This document shows, in pieces, positions 51,407-62,108 of a stretch of 64,000 bases of DNA. The notes beneath the pieces are model-generated. The model saw nothing but the letters and a program-made list of their open reading frames with translations. It was not told where the DNA came from and did no database searches. The DNA lies in contig OZ023213.1 of assembly GCA_963995525.1 (NCBI GenBank), forward strand, positions 42,640,276 through 42,704,275. Direction: 5' to 3'. Numbering within the stretch: the first letter of the stretch is position 1; every line of letters starts with the position of its first letter. Source of the DNA: Escarpia spicata (Eukaryota; Annelida; Polychaeta; Sabellida; Siboglinidae). The position numbers were made by a program, and so were the translations under genes.

Positions 51407-54168
51407 TGTGATATGTAAGTGTTGTGAGACCAGTACAGGAACATACAGGCCTGTGTGATATGTAAATGTTGTGAGACCAGTACAGAAACATACAGTCCTG
51501 TGTGATATGTAATTGTTGTGAGACATGTACAGGAACATACAGCCCTGTGTGATATGTAAGTGTTGTTAGACCAGTACAGAAATAAACAGTCCTGTTTGAT
51601 ATGTAAGAGTTGTTAGACCAGTACAGAAATATACAGCCCTGTGTGATATGTATGTTTTGTTAGACCAGTAGAGCAACATACAATCCTGTGTGATATGTAA
51701 GTGTTGTTAGACCAGTACAGGAACATACAGCGCTGTGTGATATGTAAGTGTTGTTAGACCAGTACAGAAACATAAAGCCCTGTGTGATATGTAAGTGTTG
51801 TTAGACCAGTTCAGAAACATACAGCCCTTTGTGATATGTAAGTGTTGTTAGACCAGTACAGAAACATACAGTACTGTGTGATATATAAGTGTTGTTAGAA
51901 CAGTACAGAAACAACAGTCCTGTGTGATATGTAAGTGTTTTGAGAACAGTACAGGAACTTACATCCCTGTGTGATATGTAAGTGTTGTTAGACCAGTACA
52001 GAAACATACAGTCATGTGTGATATGTAAGTGTTGTTAGACCAGTACAGAAACATACAGTCCTGTGTGATATGTAATTGTTGTTAGACCAGTACAGAAACA
52101 TACAGTTCTGTGTGTTAGATAAGTGTTGTGAGACCAGTGCAGGAACATAAAGCACTGTGTGCTATGTTAGTGTTGTTAGACCAATACAGAAACATACAGC
52201 CCTGTGTGATATGTAAGTGTTGTTAGACCAGTACAGAAACATACAGTCCTGTGTGATATGTATGTTTGGTGAGACCAGTACAGGAACTTACAGCCCTGTG
52301 TGATATGTAAGTGTTGTTAGACCAGTACAGAAACATACAGTCCTGTGTGATATGTAAGTGTTGTGAGACAAGTACTGGAACATACAGCCCTGTGTGATAT
52401 GTAAGTGTTGTTAGACCAGTACAGAAACATAAAGCCCTGTGTGATATGTAAGTTTTGTTAGACCAGTACAGAAACATATAGCCCTGTGTGATATGTAAGT
52501 GTTGTTAGACCAGTACAGAAACATACATTCCTCTGCGATATGTAAGTGTTGTGAGACCAGTACAGGAACATACAGCCCTGTGTGATATGTAAATGTTGTT
52601 AGACCAGTACAGAAACATACAGTCCTGTGTGATATGTAATTGTTGTGAGACCAGTACAGAAATATACAGCCCTGTGTGATATGTAAGTGTTGTTAGACCA
52701 GTACAGAAACATACAATCCTGTGTGATATGTAAGTGTTGTTAGACCAGTACAGGAACATACATTCCTGTGTGATATGTAAGTGTTGTTAGACTAGTTCAG
52801 AAACATACAATCCTGTGTGATATGTAAGTGTTGTTAGTCCAGTACAGAAACATACAGCCCTGTGTGATATGTTAGTGTTGTTAGACCAATACAGAAACAT
52901 ACAGCCCTGTGTGATATATAAGTGTTGTTAGACCAGTACAGAAACATACAGTCCTGTGTGATATGTAATTGTTGTTAGACCAGTACAGATACATACAGTC
53001 CTATATGATATGTAAGTGTTGTTAGACCAGTACAGAAACATACATTCCTGTGTGATATGTAAGTGTTGTTAGACCAGTACAGAAATATACAGTCCTGTGT
53101 GATATGTAAGTTTTGTCAGACCAGTACAGAAATATACAGCCCTGTGTGAAATGTAAGTGTTGTTAGACCAGTAGAGCAACATACAATCCTCTGTGATATG
53201 TAAGTGTTATTAGACCAGTACAGGAACATATGTCCTGTGTGATATGTAAGTGTTGTGAGACCAGTACAGGAAAACACAGCCCTGTGTGATATGTAAGTGT
53301 TGTTAGACCAGTATAGAAAAATACAGTCCTGTGTGATATGTAAGTGTTTTTAGACCAGTGCAGGAACATACAGTCCTGTGTGATATGTAAGTGTTGTTAG
53401 ACCAGTACAGAAACATACAGCCCTGTGTGATATGTAAGTGTTGTTAGACCTGTACAGAAATATACAGCACTGTGTGATATGTAAGTGTTGTTAGACCAGT
53501 ACAGAAACACACAGCCCTGTGTGATATGTAAATGTTGTTAGACCAGTACAGAAACATACAGTCCTGTGTGATATGTAAGTGTTATTAGACCAGTACAGGA
53601 ACATATGTCCTGTGTGATATGTAAGTGTTGTTAGACCAGTACAGAAACATACAGTCCTCTGTGATATGTAAGTGTTGTGAGACCAGTACAGGAACATACA
53701 GCCCTGTGTGATATGTAAATGTTGTTAGACCAGTACATAAACATACAGTCCTGTGTGATAGGTAATTGTTGTGAGACCTGTACAGGAACATACAGCCCTG
53801 TGTGATATGTAAGTGTTGTTAGAGCAGTACAGAAATATACATTCCTGTGTGATATGTAAGTGTTGTTAGACCAGTAGAGCATCATACAATCCTGTGTGAT
53901 ATGTAAGTGTTGTTAGACCAGTACAGGAACATACAGTCCTGTGTGATATGTAAGTGTTGTTAGACCAGTACAGAAAAATACAGTCCTGTGTGATATGTTA
54001 GTGTTGTTAGACCAATACAGAAACATACAGCCCTGTGTGATATGTAAGTGTTGTTAGACCTGTACTGAAACATACAGTCCTGTGTGATATGTAAGTGTTG
54101 TTAGACCAGTACAGAAAAATACAGTCCTTTGTGACATGTATGTGTTGTGAGACCAGTACAGGAACATA
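51407..54168 (+). repeat. Family D block, copy 2
   Basis: This block is collinear with 59017-62108. Offsets are 7,610-7,611 bp to about 53.5 kb, then 7,893 bp after six monomers (282 bp) missing here, then 7,940 bp after one more. Each step is a whole number of monomers. Additional markers are CTATATGATATG, GTTTTGTCAGACC, ACATATGTCCTG, ACAGGAAAACACAG and GTTAGAGCAG. It is flanked on both sides by older-type monomers. Confidence 0.86.
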
Positions 54169-54552
54169 CAGTTCTGTGTAATATGTAAGTGTTGTGAGAC
54201 CAGTACAGGAACATACAGCCCTGTGTGATATGTAAATGTTGTTAGACCAGTACAGAAACATACAGTCCTGTGTGATATGTAATTGTTGTGAGACCAGTAC
54301 AGGAACATTCAGCCCTGTGTGATATGTAAGTGTTGTTAGATCAGTACAGAAATATACAGTCCTGTATGATATGTAAGTGTTGTTAGACCAGTACAGAAAC
54401 ATACAGAACTGTGTGGTATGTAAGTGTTGTTAGACCAGTACGGAAACATACAGTCCTGTGTGATATGTAAATTTTTTGAGACCAGTATAGGAACATACAG
54501 CCCTGTGTATGATATGTAAGTGTTGTGAGACCAGTACAGAAACATACAGTCC

Positions 54553-55291
54553 TGTGTGATATGTAAGTGTTGTTAGACCAATACAGAAACATACAGCCCC
54601 GTGTGATATGTAAGTGTTGTGAGACCAGTACAAGAACATACAGTCCTGTGTGATATGTAAGTGTTGTGAGACCAGTACAGAAACATACAGTCCTGTGTGA
54701 AATGTAAGTGTTGTTAGACCAGTACAGAAACATACATTCCTGTGTGATATGTAAGTGTTGTGAGACCAATACAGGAACATACAGCCCTGTATGATATGTA
54801 AGTGTTGTGAGACCAGTACAGGAACATACAGTCCTGTGTGATATGTAAGTGTTGTGAGACTAGTACAGGAACATACAGTCCTGTGTGATATGTAAGTGTT
54901 GTGAGACCAGTACAGGAACATACAGGCCTGTGTGATATATGTAAATGTTGTGAGACCAGTACAGAAACATTCAGCCCTGTGTGATATGTAAGTGTTGTGA
55001 GACCAGTACAGGAACATATAGTCCTGTGGGATTTGTAAGTGTTGTTAGACCAGTACGGAAACATACAGTCCTGTGTGAAATGTAAGTGTTGTTAGACCAG
55101 TACAGAAACATACATTCCTGTGTGATATGTAAGTGTTGTGAGAACAGTACAGAAACATACAGACCTGTGTGATATGTAAGTGTTGTTAGACCAGTACAGG
55201 AACATACAGTCCTGTGTGATATGTAAGTGTTGTGAGACCAGTGCAGGAACATACAGTCCTGTATGATATGTAAGTGTTGTTAGACCAGTAC
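54553..55291 (+). repeat. Segment with copy at 57085-57870
   Basis: This segment of older-type monomers (GACCAATACAG, CCCCGTGTG, ACATTCCTG, GATATATGTAAATG, GGGATTTGTAAG, GAGAACAG, CAGTGCAGG) recurs at +2,532 bp, changing to +2,579 bp. The 47-bp step is a monomer ending in TGTGTGGTATG that is absent here. The two ORF-like phases across it have no coding meaning. Confidence 0.8.
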
Positions 55292-55331
55292 AGAAACATA
55301 CAGCCCTGTGTGATATGTAAGTGTTCTTAGA

Positions 55332-57084
55332 CCAGTACAGAAACATACATTCCTCTGCGATATGTAAGTGTTGTGAGACCAGTACAGGAACATACAGGCC
55401 TTTGTTATGTAAATGTTGTTAGACCAGTACAGAAACATACAGTCCTGTGTGATATGTAATTGTTGTGAGACCAGTACAGAAATATACAGCCCTGTGTGAT
55501 ATGTAAGTGTTGTTAGACCAGTACAGAAACATACAATCCTGTGTGATATGTAAGTGTTGTTAGACCAGTAGAGGAACATACATTCCTGTGTGATATGTAA
55601 GTGTTGTGAGACCAGTACAGGAACATACAGCCTTGTGTGATACGTAAGTGTTGTGAGACCAGTACAGAAACATACAGTCCTGTGTGATATGTAAGTGTTG
55701 TGAGACCAGTACAGGAACATACAGTCCTGTGTGATATGTAAGTGTTGTGAGACTAGTACAGAAACATACAGCCTTTGTGAAATGTAAGTGTTGTTAGACC
55801 AGTACAGAAACATACAGTCCTGTGTGATATGTAAGTGTTGTGAAACCAGTAAAGGAACATACAGCCCTGTGTGATATGTAAGTTTTGTTAGACCAGTGCA
55901 GAAACATACAGTCCTGTGTGATATATAAGTGTTCTTAGACCAATACAGATACATACAGTCCTGTGTGATATGTAAGTGTTGTGAGACCAGTAAGGAACAT
56001 TCAGCCCTGTGTGATATGTAAGTGTTGTTAGACCAGTACAGAAACATACAGAACTGTGTGATATGTAAGTGTTGTTAGACCAGTACAGAAACATACAGTC
56101 CTGTGTGATATGTAAGTTTTGTGAGACCAGTACAGGAACATACAGCCCTGTGTGATATGTAAGTGTTGTGAGACCAGTACAGAAACATACAGTCCTGTGT
56201 GATATGTAAGTGTTGTGAGACTAGTACAGAAACATACAGTCTTTGTGAAATGTAAGTGTTGTTAGACCAGTACAGAAACATACAGTCCAGTGTGATATGT
56301 AAGTGTTGTGAGACCGGTACAGGAACATACAGCCCTGTGTGATATGTAAGTGTTGTTAGACCAGTACATAAACATACAGTCCTGTGTGATATATAAATGT
56401 TGTTAGACCAGTACAGATACATACAGTTCTGTGTGATATGTAAGTGTTGTGAGACCAGTAAGGAACATTCAGCCCTGTGTGATATGTAAGTGTTGTTAGA
56501 CCAGTACAGAAACATACATAACTGTGTGATATGTAAGTGTTGTTAGACCAGTACAGAAACATACAGTCCTGTGTGATATGTAAGTGTTGTGAGACCAGTA
56601 CAGAAACATACAGTCCTGTGTGATATGTAAGTGTTGTGAGACCAGTACAGGAACATACAGCCTTGTGTGATACGTAAGTGTTGTGAGACCAGTACAGAAA
56701 CATACAGTCCTGTGTGATATGTAAGTGTTGTGAGACCAGTACAGGAACATACAGTCCTGTGTGATATGTAAGTGTTGTGAGACTAGTACAGAAACATACA
56801 GCCTTTGTGAAATGTAAGTGTTGTTAGACCAGTACAGAAACATACAGTCCTGTGTGATATGTAAGTGTTGTTAGACCAGTGCAGAAACATACAGTCCTGT
56901 GTGATATATAAGTGTTGTTAGACCAGTACAGATACATACAGTCCTGTGTGATATGTATATGTTGTGAGACCAGTAAGGAACATTCAGCCCTGTATGATAT
57001 GTAAGTGTTGTTAGACCAGTACAGAAACATACAGAACTGTGTGATATGTAAGTGTTGTTAGACCAGTACAGAAACATACAGAAC
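55332..57084 (+). repeat. Block G, copy 2
   Basis: This is the partner of 49555-51261. Shared rare states include CATTCCTCTGCG, CCTTTGTTATG (a two-base-shortened monomer), GTGAAACCAGTAAAGG, GACCGGTACAGG and ACATAACTG. Immediately after it, from 57085, the sequence follows 54553-55291, so the two duplications abut. Confidence 0.83.
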
Positions 57085-57870
57085 TGTGTGATATGTAAGT
57101 GTTGTTAGACCAATACAGAAACATACAGCCCCGTGTGATATGTAAGTGTTGTGAGACCAGTACAAGAACATACAGTCCTGTGTGATATGTAAGTGTTGTG
57201 AGACCAGTACAGAAACATACAGTCCTGTGTGAAATGTAAGTGTTGTTAGACCAGTACAGAAACATACATTCCTGTGTGATATGTAAGTGTTGTGAGACCA
57301 ATACAGGAACATACAGCCCTGTGTGGTATGTAAGTGTTGTTAGACCAGTACAGAAACATACAGTCCTGTATGATATGTAAGTGTTGTGAGACCAGTACAG
57401 GAACATACAGTCCTGTGTGATATGTAAGTGTTGTGAGACTAGTACAGGAACATACAGTCCTGTGTGATATGTAAGTGTTGTGAGACCAGTACAGGAACAT
57501 ACAGGCCTGTGTGATATATGTAAATGTTGTGAGACCAGTACAGAAACATTCAGCCCTGTGTGATATGTAAGTGTTGTGAGACCAGTACAGGAACATATAG
57601 TCCTGTGGGATTTGTAAGTGTTGTTAGACCAGTACAGAAACATACAGTCCTGTGTGAAATGTAAGTGTTGTTAGACCAGTACAGAAACATACATTCCTGT
57701 GTGATATGTAAGTGTTGTGAGAACAGTACAGAAACATACAGACCTGTGTGATATGTAAGTGTTGTTAGACCAGTACAGGAACATACAGTCCTGTGTGATA
57801 TGTAAGTGTTGTGAGACCAGTGCAGGAACATACAGTCCTGTATGATATGTAAGTGTTGTTAGACCAGTAC
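57085..57870 (+). repeat. Copy of 54553-55291
   Basis: This copy holds the single TGTGTGGTATG monomer missing from its partner. It ends at GTACAAAAAAATACAG (about 57868-57883), where the partner has GTACAGAAACATACAG. The A-run there is the longest homopolymer I noticed in the array. Confidence 0.78.
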
Positions 57871-59016
57871 AAAAAAATACAGTCCTGTGTGATATGTAAG
57901 TGTTGTTAGACCAGTACAGAAACATACAGTCCTGTGAGATATGTAAGTGTTGTGAGACCAGTACAGGAACATACAGTCCTGTGTGATATGTAAGTGTTGT
58001 GAGACCAGTACAGGAACATACAGCCCTGTGTGATATGTAAATGTTGTTAGACCAGTACAGAAACATACAGGCCTGTGTGATATGTAAATGTTGTGAGACC
58101 TGTACAGAAACTTACAGTCTTGTGTGATATGTAAGTGTTGTTAGACCAGTACAGAAACATACAGCCCTGTTTGATATGTAAGTGTTGTTAGACTAGTAAA
58201 GAGAAACATACAGTCCTGTGTGATATGTAAGTGTTGTTAGACCAGTACAGAAAAATACAGTCCTGTGTGATATGTAAGTGTTGTGAGACCAGTACAGGAA
58301 CATAGAGCCCTGTGTGATATGTAAGTGTTGTTAGACCAGTACAGAAACATACAGGCCTGTGTGATATGTAAATGTTGTGAGACCAGTACAGAAATATACA
58401 GCCCTGTGTGATATGTAAGTGTTGTGAGACCAGTACAGGAACATATAGTCCTGTGGGATATGTAAGTGTTGTTACACCAGTACAGAAACATACAGCCCTG
58501 TGTGATATGTAAGTGTTGTGAGACCAGTACAGAAACATGCAGTCCTGTGTGATATGTAAGTGTTGTTACACCAGTACAGGAACATACAGCCCTATGTGAT
58601 ATGTAAGTGTTGTGAGACCAGTACAAGAACATACAGCCTTGTGTGATACGTAAGTGTTGTGAGACCAGTACAGAAACATACAGTCCTGTGTGATATGTAA
58701 GTGTTGTGAGACCAGTACAGGAACATACAGTCCTGTGTGATATATAAGTGTTGTGAGACTAGTACAGAAACATACAGCCTTTGTGAAATGTAAGTGTTGT
58801 TAGACCAGTACAGAAACATACAGTCCAGTGTGATATGTAAGTGTTGTGAGACCAATACAGGAACATACAGCCCTGTGTAGTATGTAAGTGTTGTTAGACC
58901 AGTACAGAAACATACAGTCCTGTATGATATGTAAGTGTTGTGAGACCAGTAAAGGAACATACAGTCCTGTGTGATATGTAAGTGTTGTGAGACCAGTACA
59001 GGAACATACAGTCCTG

Positions 59017-62000
59017 TGTGATATGTAAGTGTTATGAGACCAGTACAGGAACATACAGGCCTGTGTGATATGTAAATGTTGCGAGACCAGTACAGAAACA
59101 TACAGCCCTGTGTGATATGTAATTGGTGTGAGACCTGTACAGGAACATACAGCCCTGTGTGATATGTAAGTGTTGTTAGACCAGTACAGAAATATACAGT
59201 CCTGTTTGATATGTAAGAGTTGTTAGACCAGTACAGAAATATACAGCCCTGTGTGATATGTATGTGTTGTTAGACCAGTAGAGCAACATACAATCCTGTG
59301 TGATATGTAAGTGTTGTTAGACCAGTACAGGAACATATAGCCCTGTGTGATATGTAAGTGTTGTTAGACCAGTACAGAAACATAAAGCCCTGTGTGATAT
59401 GTAAGTGTTGTTAGACCAGTTCAGAAACATACAGCCCTTTGTGATATGTAAGTGTTGTTAGACCAGTACAGAAACATACAATACTGTGTGATATATAAGT
59501 GTTGTTAGAACAGTACAGAAACAAACAGACCTGTGTGATATGTAAGTGTTGTGAGAACAGTACAGGAACTTACATCCCTGTGTGATATGTAAGTGTTGTT
59601 AGACCAGTACAGAAACATACAGTCCAGTGTGATATGTAAGTGTTGTTAGACCAGTACAGAAACATACAGTCCTGTGTGATATGTAATTGTTGTTAGTCCA
59701 GTACAGAAACATACAGTCCTGTGTGTTAGGTAAGTGTTGTGAGACCAGTGCAGGAACATAAAGCCCTGTGTGCTATGTTAGTGTTGTTAGACCAATACAG
59801 AAACAAACAGCCCTGTGTGATATGTAAGTGTTGTTAGACCAGTACAGAAACATACAGTCCTGTGTGATATGTGTGTTTGGTGAGACCAGTAGAGGAACGT
59901 ACAGCCCTGTGTGATATGTAAGTGTTGTTAGACCAGTACAGAAACATACAGTCCTGTGTGATATGTAAGTGTTGTGAGACAAGTACAGGAACATACAGCC
60001 CTGTGTGATATGTAAGTGTTGTTAGACCAGTACAGAAACATAAAGCCCTGTGTGATATGTAAGTTTTGTTAGACCAGTACAGAAACATATAGCCCTGTGT
60101 GATATGTAAGTGTTGTTAGACCAGTACAGAAACATACATTCCTCTGCGATATGTAAGTGTTGTGAGACCAGTACAGGAACATACAGCCCTGTGTGATATG
60201 TAAATGTTGTTAGACCAGTACAGAAACATACAGTCCTGTGTGATATGTAATTGTTGTGAGACCAGTACAGAAATATACAGCCCTGTGTGATATGTAAGTG
60301 TTGTTAGACCAGTACAGAAACATACAATCCTGTGTGATATGTAAGTGTTGTTAGACCAGTACAGGAACATACATTCCTGTGTGATATGTAAGTGTTGTTA
60401 GACTAGTTCAGAAACATACAATCCTGTGTGATATGTAAGTGTTGTTAGTCCAGTACAGAAACATACAGCCCTGTGTGATATGTTAGTGTTGTTAGACCAA
60501 TACAGAAACATACAGCCCTGTGTGATATATAAGTGTTGTTAGACCAGTACAGAAACATACAGTCCTGTGTGATATGTAATTGTTGTTAGACCAGTACAGA
60601 TACATACAGTCCTATATGATATGTAAGTGTTGTTAGACCAGTACAGAAACATACATTCCTGTGTGATATGTAAGTGTTGTTAGACAAGTACAGAAATATA
60701 CAGTCCTGTGTGATATGTAAGTTTTGTCAGACCAGTACAGAAATATACAGCCCTGTGTGAAATGTAAGTGTTGTTAGACCAGTAGAGCAACATACAATCC
60801 TCTGTGATATGTAAGTGTTATTAGACCAGTACAGGAACATATGTCCTGTGTGATATGTAAGTGTTGTGAGACCAGTACAGGAAAACACAGCCCTGTGTGA
60901 TATGTAAGTGTTGTTAGACCAGTATAGAAAAATACAGTCCTGTGTGATATGTAAGTGTTGTTAGACCAGTGCAGGAACATACAGTCCTGTGTGATATGTA
61001 AGTGTTGTTAGACCAGTACAGAAACATACAGCCCTGTGTGATATGTAAGTGTTGTTAGACCTGTACAGAAACATACAGCCCTGTGTGATATGTAAGTGTT
61101 GTTAGACCAGTACAGAAACACACAGCCCTGTGTGATATGTAAATGTTGTTAGACCAGTACAGAAACATACAGTCCTGTGTGATATGTATGTGTGGTGAGA
61201 CCAGTACAGGAACGTACAGCCCTGTGTGATATGTAAGTGTTGTTAGACCAGTACAGAAACATACAATCCTGTGTGATATGTAAGTGTTGTGAGACAAGTA
61301 CAGGAACATACAGCCCTGTGTGATATGTAAGTGTTGTTAGACCAGTACATTAACATAAAGCCCTGTGTGATATGTAATTTTTGTTAGACCAGTACAGAAA
61401 CATACAGCCCTGTGTGATATGTAAGTTTTGTCAGACCAGTACAGAAATATACAGCCCTGTTTGATATGTAAGTGTTGTTAGACCAGTACAGGAACATATG
61501 TCCTGTGTGATATGTAAGTGTTGTTAGACCAGTACAGAAACATACAGTCCTCTGTGATATGTAAGTGTTGTGAGACCAGTACAGGAACATACAGCCCTGT
61601 GTGATATGTAAATGTTGTTAGACCAGTACATAAACATACAGTCCTGTGTGATAGGTAATTGTTGTGAGACCTGTACAGGAACATACAGCCCTGTGTGATA
61701 TGTAAGTGTTGTTAGAGCAGTACAGAAATATACAGTCCTGTGTGATATGTAAGTGTTGTTAGAGCAGTACAGAAATATACAGTCCTGTGTGATATGTAAG
61801 TGTTGTAGGACCAGTAGAGCAACATACAATCCTGTGTGATATGTAAGTGTTGTTAGACCAGTACAGGAACATACAGTCCTGTGTGATATGTAAGTGTTGT
61901 TAGACCAGTACAGAAAAATACAGTCCTGTGTGATATGTTAGTGTTGTTAGACCAATACAGAAACATACAGCCCTGTGTGATATGTAAGTGTTGTTAGACC

Positions 62001-62108
62001 TGTACTGAAACATACAGTCCTGTGTGATATGTAAGTGTTGTTAGACCAGTACAGAAAAATACAGTCCTTTGTGTCATGTAAGTGTTGTGAGACCAGTACA
62101 GGAACATA
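59017..62108 (+). repeat. Family D block, copy 3
   Basis: This is the fullest family D segment. It is collinear with 51407-54168 but has about seven additional monomers between 61.1 and 61.8 kb. Small differences include GTAATTGGTG against GTAATTGTTG near the start and AAACAAACAGACC (59519-59531) against a one-base-shorter form near 51910. Its right half is the first unit of the 2,348-bp repeat. Confidence 0.87.
59730..62077 (+). repeat. Higher-order 2,348-bp unit, copy 1
   Basis: Fifty monomers, less two bases, repeat directly at 62078. The match begins near CATAAAGCCCTGTGTGCTATG (59758 and 62106 regions). Upstream, GTGTGTTAGG here faces GTGTCATG in the next copy. Private differences include GTAGAGGAACG (about 59889) against GTACAGGAACG. 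Confidence 0.9.
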